64,000 nt of DNA. Source: Mycolicibacterium alvei. GTDB lineage: Bacteria; Actinomycetota; Actinomycetes; Mycobacteriales; Mycobacteriaceae. How positions within the stretch are numbered: position 1 is the stretch's first letter; every line of letters starts with the position of its first letter. Location: contig NZ_AP022565.1 of the NCBI RefSeq assembly GCF_010727325.1, forward strand, positions 1,674,001 to 1,738,000. Reading direction: 5' to 3'. Positions 1 to 10,028 of the stretch are shown here, piece after piece. The notes under the pieces are model-generated. The model was not told the origin of the DNA. It searched no databases and worked only from the letters and a program-made list of their open reading frames with translations. A program made the position numbers and the translations under genes.

Positions 1-8
1 AGGATGGC

Positions 9-731
9 TCACAGCGCGAACGAGACCTCTACCGTGGCGTCGAGCGTATTGGTGTCGAGCGTGTGGGCGGTGACCTGTCCGATGTAGACACCGCTGCACA
101 GGCCCGCCGAGTTCGCGATCATTCTGAATGAATCCGTGTTTGCGGGCAGAACGCCGTTGGACAGGTCGAAACTGACGTATTTCCGGATGTCCTCGCTGGG
201 TACGTCTTTGCGTGCCATGGCGGCGACCGCCAGCGTTCGGTCGTATGCCTTGGGTGCGATCGCGATGTCGTCTGAGTACAGCACCGGGTCGCCGTAGGCG
301 CCTGGGCCCGCAGCGATCGTCTGCGCGATCTCAGCGCTGCGAAGCATGCCGATCCGCACCACTTTTACCGCAGACTTGACCAGTTCGTCCCGGTCGACGT
401 TCGTCGGATCCTTGTCGATCAGATTCGCTGCCTCAGCGGCGATCTGGGTCGTTTCCAGAAGGCCGCGCCGGATCACTGTGCTGATGTGATCGGCCAGTAG
501 CAGCACCCGGGCATCCGGCGGCGACTGAAGTGGGATCCGCGCGATGTCTGCAGCACCCTTGATCGCGATGCGCGTCATATCGAAGAAGGACTTGATCGCG
601 TCTTCGGTTCCGAAGGTAGAGGGTTGGGCGTTGATCTTCGCGTAGGCGTCGTTCGCAACCTTGGCCGCATCGTCAATGGTGTCGTTGACCTCTTTGGCGT
701 ACTTGGCGGCAATCACTTTGGGGTCATCCAT
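9..731 (-). CDS. Hypothetical protein, helical N-terminus, 240 aa
   Basis: I do not recognise this protein. The first two thirds are rich in Ala, Asp and Lys and look alpha-helical. The last 60 residues look like beta strands and end in a hydrophobic tail. No signal peptide or membrane segment is evident. I chose the ATG at 731 because it sits in an ATGGATGA overlap with the stop codon of the upstream gene (8 bp), a typical sign of translational coupling. It is the second gene of a two-gene operon facing away from the polyprenyl synthase pair. Function is unknown. Confidence 0.7.
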   Translation of the reverse strand: MDDPKVIAAKYAKEVNDTIDDAAKVANDAYAKINAQPSTFGTEDAIKSFFDMTRIAIKGAADIARIPLQSPPDARVLLLADHISTVIRRGLLETTQIAAEAANLIDKDPTNVDRDELVKSAVKVVRIGMLRSAEIAQTIAAGPGAYGDPVLYSDDIAIAPKAYDRTLAVAAMARKDVPSEDIRKYVSFDLSNGVLPANTDSFRMIANSAGLCSGVYIGQVTAHTLDTNTLDATVEVSFAL

Positions 732-2238
732 TGCCGAGTTTCTCCTTCGGAGGCTTGACGTTTCGCTCAGCGGTGTCATACACATCGAGCGCCCACGCCC
801 GGAGATCGCTGCCGATGTCCCGGGTGATGTCTTCCACGTCGCTCCTGATCAGCCCGTCCATCCACAAGCTGACGGCACTTCCGATGTTGCCGGTCACTTT
901 CGCGACCAGACTCTTGGCGAGATTCCTGGTGTCATCGACGGTGTCGGCAAAGTTGATCGGCAGAGTCGCCGGGACCTTCGGCGGAATCATGGGCGGGCCC
1001 TTGTCCACTGCACCGGCCATGGCGGCCTTGTTCGGCCAGCCTTTCAGTGTTCTGCCGGGAGGCAGCGGCAACGTGCCGTCCATCGCTTTGCTCGCAGCCC
1101 CGGCAAGCATTTCCTTACCGTTGTCGGCCCAGCCGAGAAGGCAGCCGAGCGCCGCGGTCGCCGTCGGGCTGAGTCCGTTGACCCGTTCTTCCTTACTGGT
1201 TCGGATCCGCACCCCTTTCCCGCCCGGTCCTTCGTGGGTCGGGGTCACCCACAGGTAGCCGTTGTCGATCTCGACGATGCCTGCGGACAACTCCTCGCCA
1301 GTGCGGTTGGTGTCCAACTTGTAGTTGATGATGATGCCCTTGCCGTTTCCCTCGTCGTCTTCTCGTTCATCGAACGAGAAGACGAGAGCGGTCCGCAGCT
1401 TGTACTCATCGGGTTCGGCGGAGATCGACTCGATGATGCGTAACCATCCGTCAGCTGTAAGTCGTCCTGGGGTCTGCTCGGTCATCCCGTTGAAAAAAGT
1501 GGGGCAACAGAGGTCCCAGTTGAGCGGGTGGATGACCTTCTTGATGTCATCCACCGTCAAACTGGGGTCTTTGGAATCGGTGTAGAGCGTGCTGCAGTAC
1601 TCCCCGCCGGAATCTTCCAGCGTGCCGAAGCATGGTTTCGAACGTTCGGCAAACTCTGGACTGATCACCTCGCTTCCGACACGCATGAATGATTCTCGAT
1701 CGACGATCTCGTCAAACCGCATCGTGAATGCTTCGGCTTTGTCTTCCGCCGTGAGGATTCGCCCTTCTTTTTCCACCGGCCAGGGGTCGAGGATTCCGGG
1801 CAGGATTTGTAGCAGCTCGTTGTCCCGCGGGATTGGTTGCGTTGAGAAAGAATTCTTGACTCGGCGAATCTTTTCGATGACAAGAACTGCATACGCGGCC
1901 CGCGCCAACGCGGGATGCCGGTCATCATCGAGGGGTTCGAAAGAGAACGCGGATCGGGCCTCCATCGGTCGAATTCCACCCAGCGCCACGATCGCCTCTT
2001 CGTAGCTCGGGAAACGAAAGGGCTCGCCGCTGCGGGGTCCCCGGACTCGGGAGCTACCGAGAAAGCTCTCCAACTCGAGAAACCAGCCGCGCTGGCCAAG
2101 CCCCGTACTGTTCGGCAGGAAATTCTCAATCGTCGTCAGCACGGCATCATTCATCGGGCCAGGATCTTTATCCGCGTCTATGGCTTCCTGGTCGATCTGA
2201 CCGAACAAGGCCAGTGAATACCCACGTATATTCGGCAT
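724..2238 (-). CDS. Hypothetical protein, 504 aa
   Basis: I do not recognise this long soluble protein. It has no obvious signal peptide or transmembrane segment. A central part contains clustered cysteines (C-F-G, E-Y-C and D-L-C-C segments). A Gly/Asp-rich stretch near residues 290-340 looks like beta strands, and the C-terminus looks helical. It overlaps the next gene by 8 bp, so the two are probably made together. It is divergent from the 2311-4055 operon across 72 bp, which suggests one shared promoter region for all four genes of this island. Function is unknown. Confidence 0.7.
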   Translation of the reverse strand: MPNIRGYSLALFGQIDQEAIDADKDPGPMNDAVLTTIENFLPNSTGLGQRGWFLELESFLGSSRVRGPRSGEPFRFPSYEEAIVALGGIRPMEARSAFSFEPLDDDRHPALARAAYAVLVIEKIRRVKNSFSTQPIPRDNELLQILPGILDPWPVEKEGRILTAEDKAEAFTMRFDEIVDRESFMRVGSEVISPEFAERSKPCFGTLEDSGGEYCSTLYTDSKDPSLTVDDIKKVIHPLNWDLCCPTFFNGMTEQTPGRLTADGWLRIIESISAEPDEYKLRTALVFSFDEREDDEGNGKGIIINYKLDTNRTGEELSAGIVEIDNGYLWVTPTHEGPGGKGVRIRTSKEERVNGLSPTATAALGCLLGWADNGKEMLAGAASKAMDGTLPLPPGRTLKGWPNKAAMAGAVDKGPPMIPPKVPATLPINFADTVDDTRNLAKSLVAKVTGNIGSAVSLWMDGLIRSDVEDITRDIGSDLRAWALDVYDTAERNVKPPKEKLGNG

Positions 2239-2310
2239 GATCAGCCGCCTTCCGCAATGCGCGGCCTTAGCATACCTTCGTGCAGTTCAATTACTTGAGC
2301 AAATTGACGG

Positions 2311-3006
2311 GTGCCGCAGGTGACTGAGCGAATGCTGGGGGACGACAGCACGGTCAATGACCTCCCGTGGGCAGCGGTGTTCGATCCCGCCGCCAACATC
2401 CGTGCGCTCGGTGCGGTGCAGTCACAGGGCTTGCGCGCCGCCACCGAACTCGTCGACCGGTTTGTGACGATGGCCGGCGACAGCTCGAATGGTCGTGAGC
2501 ACGACGGTGATCGAGCAAAGTCGGCGAATCGCCCCGACGATGCTCATTTGACCGTGGCAGATACCGACCGGGTGGTGGCGACGTGGGAGTCGTTGATGCG
2601 GCGACTGGCCGCCACGATGACGGCCGCGGGCCCGGTGCCCCATGGCGCCGGCGCCTGGGATCTGAACGGCTCGGGTTCGACTGCCGCTGTCCATATCGAA
2701 GCCCGGGGCACGGGTCCGGCATGCGCGGAGGTCTGGCTGCACAACGGCGGACCGACCGGTCACGGTGATATCAGTCTGCGGTGCAGCGATCTGTTGTCCC
2801 ACAACGGCGATGTGATCACCGCGGACGCCATCCAGTTCGACCCCGACCCGGTGTCAATGCCCGCGCGGAGCAGTCGCGGCATCCTCGCGACCGTGCAGCT
2901 TTGCGACGGCTTCAGGCCCGGAATCTATCGCGGCACCCTCCTCATCGAGGGCCGCCCGAACCTGTGGCTTCCACTGGTGCTCTCCTGGCAGCCCCTCGAC
3001 CGATGA
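2311..3006 (+). CDS. Hypothetical protein, helical N-terminus with Ig-like beta C-terminus, 231 aa
   Basis: The N-terminal 100 residues look helical. Residues about 125-228 have the alternating pattern and Gly turns of an immunoglobulin-like beta sandwich, with a late P-G-I-Y-R-G turn followed by two strands. I do not recognise the family. The start may be GTG 2311, GTG 2320 or ATG 2332. Its TGA overlaps the ATG of the polyprenyl synthase (ATGA), so the two products are probably translationally coupled and functionally linked. Binding or scaffolding for the synthase is possible but is inference. Confidence 0.7.
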   Translation: MPQVTERMLGDDSTVNDLPWAAVFDPAANIRALGAVQSQGLRAATELVDRFVTMAGDSSNGREHDGDRAKSANRPDDAHLTVADTDRVVATWESLMRRLAATMTAAGPVPHGAGAWDLNGSGSTAAVHIEARGTGPACAEVWLHNGGPTGHGDISLRCSDLLSHNGDVITADAIQFDPDPVSMPARSSRGILATVQLCDGFRPGIYRGTLLIEGRPNLWLPLVLSWQPLDR

Positions 3007-4055
3007 CCGAACTCGCCGACCGTGCAGCCCTCGTCACCAATGTCGAAAACCGGCTGCGCGACGTGGGGCGCGCGGTACGTCGCACAATGCTCGACGCGAT
3101 GCCCGATGGTGAACCGGTGCAATGGTTGTACGGGCCGATGCGCGAGTATCCGTCTCGTCCGGGAAAGGCGCTTCGTCCCGCCCTGTGCCTGTCGGCGGGG
3201 CGGGCGTTCGGGGCCAGGTCGGAGGAACTCCTCGGAATTGCAGTCGCAATTGAGCTGCTGCACAATGCTTTTCTCGTACACGACGACGTGGCCGACGGAA
3301 GCGAGATGCGCCGCGGCAGACCGACGCTCTCGGCGGCCTATGGGCTGGCGGCGGCGCTGAACGCGGGCGACGGCCTGGCCATCGTCGCCGGACAGGTGCT
3401 GCGCAGGGCCACCCGGCGCCTCGACCGGGATCTCGCGGACCTGGTGTGGAGCGAGTTCGACACGATGGCGATGCGCACCCTCGAGGGTCAGGCGACCGAA
3501 GTCGGATGGCAGCTCGACAATGTCGAAGGTCTGGGCCCGGAGGACTACCTGCATCTGATCATGCATAAAACATGTTGGTACACAACGATTCACCCTCTGC
3601 GAGTGGGTGCAATCATCGGTTCTGGGGGCACCCTCGACCTCGGCCCGCTGGTGCGTTTCGGATTTCATTTCGGTGCGGCATTTCAGATTCGAGACGATCT
3701 GCTGAATCTCGTCGGGGATGAACACACCTACGGAAAAGAGATCCTCGGCGACATCTACGAAGGCAAGCGGACCCTTCCGCTGATGCACCTCTTGAGCGTC
3801 GCGGACGACGCGGACAAGGCACTCGTTCACCGCTACCTGCGACTGACACGGCCCGAACGGACGCCCGAGATGGTGCAGACGGTACGCAGGATGATGGACG
3901 ACTACGGCAGCATCAATTTCACCATTGAGTACGCCGAGGGCATCCTGCTGGTCGCCGAGGAACATTTCGAGCAGGCGTTCGCCGTCGCACAGCCAGGTCC
4001 CGATCTGGATTTCCTGCGGTCACTGGTCCCCTACGTGTGGGCCCGGTGGCGATGA
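3003..4055 (+). CDS. Polyprenyl (geranylgeranyl-type) diphosphate synthase, 350 aa
   Basis: This is an isoprenyl diphosphate synthase that condenses allylic diphosphates with isopentenyl diphosphate. Visible family features are GKALRP (residues 54-59, substrate binding), a first aspartate-rich motif DDVAD (94-98) followed by MRRGRPT, and FQIRDDLLN (second motif, 231-235). The second motif ends in Asn rather than Asp (DDxxN), as in eukaryotic-type GGPP synthases. The ATG is fixed by its ATGA overlap with the upstream beta-rich protein. It is unrelated by position to menaquinone or carotenoid genes. Chain length of the product cannot be told. It ends 18 bp before the convergent nrdF2. Confidence 0.85.
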   Translation: MTELADRAALVTNVENRLRDVGRAVRRTMLDAMPDGEPVQWLYGPMREYPSRPGKALRPALCLSAGRAFGARSEELLGIAVAIELLHNAFLVHDDVADGSEMRRGRPTLSAAYGLAAALNAGDGLAIVAGQVLRRATRRLDRDLADLVWSEFDTMAMRTLEGQATEVGWQLDNVEGLGPEDYLHLIMHKTCWYTTIHPLRVGAIIGSGGTLDLGPLVRFGFHFGAAFQIRDDLLNLVGDEHTYGKEILGDIYEGKRTLPLMHLLSVADDADKALVHRYLRLTRPERTPEMVQTVRRMMDDYGSINFTIEYAEGILLVAEEHFEQAFAVAQPGPDLDFLRSLVPYVWARWR

Positions 4056-4073
4056 CCGTCTGGCCGGCGAAGA

Positions 4074-5099
<1,026 letters not shown>

Positions 5100-5111
5100 C
5101 TACCCCTGGGG

Positions 5112-6653
5112 TTAAGCACCCGCGGGGACCCCAGCATCTTGTGCCTTCGTGTCGCGGTCGGCACGGATGAAATCGAACTCTTCCGCGTCCAGCTTGCGCA
5201 TTGCCAGCCAGTACTGCCAGGTCATGCCGCTCCACAGGGTGCGGTTGACGCCGTGAGCGTCCATGTACCAGCTCCGGCAACCTCCGGTGCTGAATACGGT
5301 GTCGGCCAGATTGTGCTGCAGCTCGGCATTGAACTCCGCCTGGGCTCGCGGGCTGGGCGACAGTGCAGCGGCCCCGGCCTTGTCGACGGCGGCGATCGCC
5401 TGACCGACATAACGGATCTGCGACTCGATCATGAACACCACCGAGTTGTGCCCCAGCGCAGTGTTCGGCCCGAGCAGGAAGAACAGGTTCGGCATGCCCG
5501 CGACCGCCACCCCGCGGTGCGCAGACATCCCCTCCCGGTTCCACCGGGCCACCAGGTCCTCGCCGCCGGCGCCCTTGATGTCGACGTAGGTGTAGGAGTC
5601 GGTGACGTGGAAACCGGTGGCCCATACGACCACGTCGGCCGGATGCTCGACCCCGTCGGCAGTGACGATGCCGGTCGGCGTCATCCGGGCGATGGACTCG
5701 GTGATCACCTGGGTCTTGGGGTTGGCGATACCGCGATAGTAGGTGTCGGAGTTGAGGATTCGCTTGCACCCGGCGCGATAGTTCGGGGTGAGTTTGCGGC
5801 GCAGCTCGGGATCCTTGATGCTGCGATTGATGTTGTAGCGGCCCAACGCATCGCCGATCTTGAGCAGCCACGGCTGCTGGGTCATGGCGAAACCGACACC
5901 CTCGTGAATCCAGTAAATGGCGGCCCGCATCGCTGCGCGAGTGCCGGGCACATAGCTGAACATGCGCCGAATCGATTGCGGGAACTTGGTGTTCACCCGC
6001 GGCATCACCCAGGCCGGGGTCCGCTGGTAGAGGTGAAGCTCGGCGACGTCGTCGACGATGGCAGGCACGATCTGGATGGCGCTGGCCCCGGTGCCGATCA
6101 CCGCGACCCGCTTGCCGGTGATATCGACGCTGTGGTCCCACTGAGCGGAATGGAATGCCACACCGGCAAATTCGTCGCGTCCCTCGATGTCAGGGATCGA
6201 AGGGATGTGCAGGCCGCCGGCGCCCGAGATCAGGAACTGGGCGATGAACTCCTGACCGGTGTCGCTGAACACGTGCCAGCGCAGTTCCTGTTCGTCCCAA
6301 TGCGCGCGGTCCACGTGGGTGTTGAACCGGGTGTAGCGGCGCAGCCCGTACTTGGTCGCCACGCCGAGCAGGTAATCCTGGATCTCGGGCTGGAAGGACC
6401 ACATGTGGCTCCAGTCCGATTTCGGCTCGAAGGAGAACGAGTACATGTGCGACGGGATGTCGCACGCGCAACCCGGATAGGTGTTGTCGCGCCACGTTCC
6501 ACCGAACTCGTCGGCCTTCTCCAGGATGAGGAAATCAACGCCGCGGCGTTGCAGCTCGATCGCCATTCCCATCCCCGAGAACCCGCTGCCGATGATCAGG
6601 GCGCGGGTGTGGATGGGTTGCTGACCCTGCGGTGAGGGTTGGGCAGCCGTCAT
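5112..6653 (-). CDS. Flavin-containing (Baeyer-Villiger type) monooxygenase, Rv3049c-like, 513 aa
   Basis: This is a class B flavoprotein monooxygenase using FAD and NADPH. The N-terminal Rossmann motif GSGFSG and the segment GGTWRDNTYPGCACD are typical of BVMOs. The fingerprint FAGVAFHSAQWD (FxGxxxHxxxW followed by D) is intact, as is the second GTGASA nucleotide-binding motif. It sits 80 bp downstream of a co-directional TetR and upstream of nrdF2, the same order as Rv3050c-Rv3049c-Rv3048c. The TetR probably controls it. The natural ketone substrate is unknown. Confidence 0.9.
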   Translation of the reverse strand: MTAAQPSPQGQQPIHTRALIIGSGFSGMGMAIELQRRGVDFLILEKADEFGGTWRDNTYPGCACDIPSHMYSFSFEPKSDWSHMWSFQPEIQDYLLGVATKYGLRRYTRFNTHVDRAHWDEQELRWHVFSDTGQEFIAQFLISGAGGLHIPSIPDIEGRDEFAGVAFHSAQWDHSVDITGKRVAVIGTGASAIQIVPAIVDDVAELHLYQRTPAWVMPRVNTKFPQSIRRMFSYVPGTRAAMRAAIYWIHEGVGFAMTQQPWLLKIGDALGRYNINRSIKDPELRRKLTPNYRAGCKRILNSDTYYRGIANPKTQVITESIARMTPTGIVTADGVEHPADVVVWATGFHVTDSYTYVDIKGAGGEDLVARWNREGMSAHRGVAVAGMPNLFFLLGPNTALGHNSVVFMIESQIRYVGQAIAAVDKAGAAALSPSPRAQAEFNAELQHNLADTVFSTGGCRSWYMDAHGVNRTLWSGMTWQYWLAMRKLDAEEFDFIRADRDTKAQDAGVPAGA

Positions 6654-6733
6654 AGCTCAAGTCCTTTTCTGGGAACGGCGGTACCGGATATTTCCCAGTC
6701 TCCGGACGTGGGGGGCGGCTGTCAACGAGGCGG

Positions 6734-7474
6734 TCAGCTGGCGTGCTGGCGACGCTGGACACCTTCGTGCAGCGGCAGGTCCGGGTCGATCCAGACCCCG
6801 AGCAGTTCACAGGTGCCGTTGATGGAACCGACCATGATGGTGGTCAGATGGTTGACGAACTCCTCGGCCGGCATCCGGCGCGGGCTGTCCTCATCGGTGC
6901 CCAGCCACCAGTCCGTGGCCGACGCGCAGGCACCGAAGGTGGCGAATGCCGCCAATTCGATCGCGGCCCCGTCCAGTTCCATCTCGCGTAGTTCGTTGGA
7001 GAACATGTCGGCCATCGCCAAAGTGATGCCGCGACCCTCGTTGAGGGCGCGCATCGTCGATTCGCTCTGCTCGGCGAACCGGCCCTGGATCAGGAACCGC
7101 AACACGTTCGGGTGTTCGTCCACGAGCCGGACGTACTGCTCGACGCTGCGCCGGATGACCTCCCGGGCCGGGTCGGCACCGAGATTGATCGCCGGGAAGA
7201 TCGCCGACCACAGCATGTCGCGCAGCCGCTCGCCGATGGCCTGGAACAGATCCGACTTGTCGGCGAAATGACGGTAGATCTTGGGCTTGGCGGTACCGGC
7301 CTCTTCGGCGATCTCGCGCAGGCTCACCTCGGGTCCCAGACGGTCGATCGCCCGGAACGAGGCGTCGACGATTTCCGAGCGCACCTTCTTGCGGTGCTCA
7401 CGCCAACGCTCGCTACGGGCATCAACCTTGACGCCCGGGCCATCGCTGGAATGTGATCTCGACGTTCGCCGCAC
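6734..7474 (-). CDS. TetR family regulator, Rv3050c-like
   Basis: The TetR-type helix-turn-helix lies at about residues 49-72 (SLREIAEEAGTAKPKIYRHF), followed by a helical ligand-binding domain. The basic N-terminal 25 residues may be over-extended, because an internal GTG about 15 codons downstream is an alternative start. It is followed on the same strand by the monooxygenase gene and faces a flavoprotein gene across 151 bp. That gap includes a 13-bp palindrome CACCAGCCTGGTG at 7561-7573, a possible operator. It is likely a local repressor of the monooxygenase; the ligand is unknown. Confidence 0.9.
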   Translation of the reverse strand: MRRTSRSHSSDGPGVKVDARSERWREHRKKVRSEIVDASFRAIDRLGPEVSLREIAEEAGTAKPKIYRHFADKSDLFQAIGERLRDMLWSAIFPAINLGADPAREVIRRSVEQYVRLVDEHPNVLRFLIQGRFAEQSESTMRALNEGRGITLAMADMFSNELREMELDGAAIELAAFATFGACASATDWWLGTDEDSPRRMPAEEFVNHLTTIMVGSINGTCELLGVWIDPDLPLHEGVQRRQHAS

Positions 7475-7625
7475 GCGATCACTGTACTCGCCCTGATGGC
7501 GCTGACCTGCTCAGACCGTCACGCAACACGCGGTTGTGCCGTTTGACCCGGGCGTTCGCCCACCAGCCTGGTGACATGCCGCTTCGGTACGATCGCAGTG
7601 ACGTCCAACGGATGAGGCGAGGCTC

Positions 7626-8804
7626 ATGACGCAGCGATACGACCTGGTCATAGCCGGTGGCGGCCCTTCGGGGTCGGCCGCGGCGTGGCAGGCCGCGCAG
7701 ACCGGCGCCAAGGTGCTGGTCCTCGATAAAGCGGAGTTCCCGCGCGACAAGCCATGTGGTGACGGTCTCACCGCTCGCGCGGTGAGTTACCTCCAGAAGA
7801 TGGGCCTGTCCGACGAGGTTTCCAAGTTCCATCGGGTCAACAGGGTGACCGTGTTCAGCCCCAGCGCGTGGGAGCTGTTCTTCCCGCGTCGCCCCGGCAT
7901 GCCCGACCATGGCCATACCGTGAGCCGCACCGAACTCGACACGTTGCTGCTCAAGCATGCCGAGTCAGCAGGGGCCGAGGTACGTCAGGGCGCCGAGGTT
8001 TCCGGACCCGAATTCGACACCAGGGGCCGCGTGATCGGCGTCGTGCTCAAGGGCGGTGAAAAGGTCTACGGCGACGCGGTGATCGCGGCCGACGGTGCCT
8101 ACTCCCCCATCAAGCGGGCCCTGAAGATCAACTCCGAGTACAACGGCTACTCGGCCATCGCGATCCGGTCCGAGATGCACGCCAACCGTCCCGATTCCGA
8201 CGCTTTCGAGATCTACCTGAAGCTGTTGTTCCAGGGCGATCAGCTGCCCGGCTACGGCTGGGTCTTCCCGATGGGCGGCGGCCGGTTCAACATCGGCCTG
8301 GGCTACGTGAACAGCTACAAGAACTGGCAGTCGATCAACGCCACCCAGTTCCTCGGCGATTTCCTGCGGACCCTGCCCGCCGAATGGGAGCTGCCGCCGA
8401 TCGAGGAGCTCAAGAAGAACAAGAGCGTGCGGGCGTGGCGATTGCCGATGGGCTTCACGGCATGGCCGCCGTGGCGTCCGGGGGTGCTGTTCGTCGGGGA
8501 CTCGCTGGGCGCCGGCAAGCCGGTGTCGGGGGCCGGCATCTCCAAGGCGCTCGAATCCGGTTTGACCGCAGGCGAATGTGCGATTGCCGCGCTCACCAAC
8601 GGTGGACCCGACGACTTCACCAACTATGAGCAGCGGATGTATGCGACCTGGGGCCGGGAATACCGACGCGGCCGGTTCTTCAACAGGCTGGCCGGGATTC
8701 CCGCGGTCGCCGGCGCGGGTCTGAAGGCGTTGGACAACCACACCTTCCGCGACCTGCTGCTCAAGTCGTTGTACAAGAAGGCGCAGAGCCCGCAGCACAC
8801 GTAG
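7626..8804 (+). CDS. Geranylgeranyl reductase family FAD-dependent oxidoreductase, 392 aa
   Basis: The N-terminal FAD-binding motif GGGPSGSAAA is followed by the family hallmark PRDKPCGDGLTARAV, and later by GDSLGAGKPVSGAGI. These match the geranylgeranyl reductase/MenJ group, which saturates isoprenoid double bonds, for example in menaquinone or lipid-linked prenyl chains. M. tuberculosis MenJ (Rv0561c) is a relative, but here there are no men genes nearby, so this may be a paralogue. It is divergent from the TetR at 7474 and ends just before a long palindromic repeat. The polyprenyl synthase is only 3.6 kb away, which is suggestive but not proof of a link. Confidence 0.88.
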   Translation: MTQRYDLVIAGGGPSGSAAAWQAAQTGAKVLVLDKAEFPRDKPCGDGLTARAVSYLQKMGLSDEVSKFHRVNRVTVFSPSAWELFFPRRPGMPDHGHTVSRTELDTLLLKHAESAGAEVRQGAEVSGPEFDTRGRVIGVVLKGGEKVYGDAVIAADGAYSPIKRALKINSEYNGYSAIAIRSEMHANRPDSDAFEIYLKLLFQGDQLPGYGWVFPMGGGRFNIGLGYVNSYKNWQSINATQFLGDFLRTLPAEWELPPIEELKKNKSVRAWRLPMGFTAWPPWRPGVLFVGDSLGAGKPVSGAGISKALESGLTAGECAIAALTNGGPDDFTNYEQRMYATWGREYRRGRFFNRLAGIPAVAGAGLKALDNHTFRDLLLKSLYKKAQSPQHT

Positions 8805-8815
8805 ACCGCGACTGT

Positions 8816-8876
8816 GCCGAATGGCCAGTTGTTGCACGCTTTCTCGACTTTCGTGTGTCGTAACCGGCCATTCAGC
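8816..8876. repeat. Long imperfect palindrome (copy A), likely bidirectional terminator
   Basis: The arms start GCCGAATGGCCAGTT and pair with AACCGGCCATTCAGC across about 12 bp of loop. Roughly 17 of 24 arm positions match. It fills the gap between two convergent genes (8804 and 8891). It shares its GGCCAGTT core and layout with the copy at 10417-10479, so the two belong to one repeat family. A transcript from either strand would form a hairpin. Confidence 0.75.
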
Positions 8877-8890
8877 ATTTGCGCGGAGGG

Positions 8891-9244
8891 TCAGCCCTCG
8901 GGATAGAACAGAAACAGCACGCAACCCTCCGTGGATTGCGGTACGTGCCACGACCCGGCGGGGGCATGCAGGAATGTGCCTGCGGTGTAGTCGTTGACAC
9001 CGTCGTTGAAGACACCTGAGACCACATAGACCTCTTCGGGACCCGGGTCGTGGAAGTCCTCACCGACCCAGACCGCGCCCGGCGCGATGGTTGTGATCGC
9101 CGCCTTGGCACCGTTTGCACCCTTCCAGAGCGGCTGGACGGTGATTCCGGGAAAAACTTCGATCGGTACGACGTCGGCCGCCGCTTTCCATACATATCCA
9201 GGTGCGTTGGGACCGAACAATGCAACATCACCGGTAGTTGTCAT
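8891..9244 (-). CDS. Cupin domain protein, 117 aa
   Basis: This is a single-domain cupin with the two short motifs recognisable as G..W..E..H.PG.EEVYVVSG and G.F...P.G..H.P. It resembles ChrR-type/anti-ECF-sigma cupins and small metal-binding dioxygenase-like folds. The conserved acidic and His residues could hold Zn or Fe. It stands alone, convergent with the reductase gene to its left and 42 bp from the LysR-like gene upstream. The exact function cannot be assigned. Confidence 0.85.
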   Translation of the reverse strand: MTTTGDVALFGPNAPGYVWKAAADVVPIEVFPGITVQPLWKGANGAKAAITTIAPGAVWVGEDFHDPGPEEVYVVSGVFNDGVNDYTAGTFLHAPAGSWHVPQSTEGCVLFLFYPEG

Positions 9245-9286
9245 ATGTGCACGAACCTTGCGCGCCGACTCACAATTCCCCGGGCG

Positions 9287-10000
9287 TCAGCGTCGGCCGC
9301 GCGTGGCCTTGCCAGGCTTGCGGGCGACCTTGCCCGCAGCCGCGCGGGCCGCCTGCTTCGCGAGAGTCTTCTCCCGCGCGGTGCGTTTCGGCGCCGGTTC
9401 GGCCTGTCCCCGCGACGAACCGGCTTTGCGGCCCCGCACGATGCCGACGAACTCCTCGACCAGTTCCGACTGCGGCCCTTCCGGGAACGCGAGTGCCACG
9501 GGGCAGGTGGGCGCGTCGGTGATCGGGCGGTACGTGAGGTCCTTGCGGTGATGCAACCGCGCCAAGGATTGGGGAACGACGAGCGCGCCGAGGCCGGCAG
9601 CGACGAGTTCTATTGCGTCCTGGGTCGTCTCGGGCCGGTGATCGACGAGGGCGCCGGGAGCGTCCGCCCAGGCGACGACATCGTCGAGTGGGACCAGCGT
9701 CGGCTCGCCGTCGAGATCCGCAGCGGTGATCTCGTCGACGGCGGTGAGAAGGTGCTCGGTCGGCACCACGGCCACCGTCGTCTCCTCGTAGAGCGGGATG
9801 ACCGCCAGCCCGGACGTGTCGGCCGGCAACCGGAGCAACGCGACGTCGACGGTGCCGTCCCGCACGGCGTCGGCCGCATCCGCCGCGGCGACGGCGTGCA
9901 ACCGCAGTGGCACCCCGGGGTGGCGCTCCGCCCAGATCCGAGCCCATTTCGCGGGCGTCCCACCCGGGACGTACCCGAGGGTGAGGGAGCTTGGGGTCAC
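9287..10000 (-). CDS. LysR-type substrate-binding domain protein lacking the HTH, with basic tail
   Basis: Residues 1 to about 185 match the periplasmic-binding-like effector domain of LysR regulators. The protein starts directly with that domain (SLTLGYVPGG) and has no winged-helix DNA-binding domain. The last 50 residues are rich in Lys, Arg and Ala (RTAREKTLAKQAARAAAG and similar), like a histone-H1-type tail. It is divergent, by 28 bp, from the DUF5997 gene. I think this pairing recurs in actinobacteria. It may bind DNA through the tail or act as a ligand-sensing partner; this is inference. Confidence 0.85.
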   Translation of the reverse strand: MTPSSLTLGYVPGGTPAKWARIWAERHPGVPLRLHAVAAADAADAVRDGTVDVALLRLPADTSGLAVIPLYEETTVAVVPTEHLLTAVDEITAADLDGEPTLVPLDDVVAWADAPGALVDHRPETTQDAIELVAAGLGALVVPQSLARLHHRKDLTYRPITDAPTCPVALAFPEGPQSELVEEFVGIVRGRKAGSSRGQAEPAPKRTAREKTLAKQAARAAAGKVARKPGKATRGRR

Positions 10001-10028
10001 CGCCTCAGGCTACCGATACGCTGGTGCC

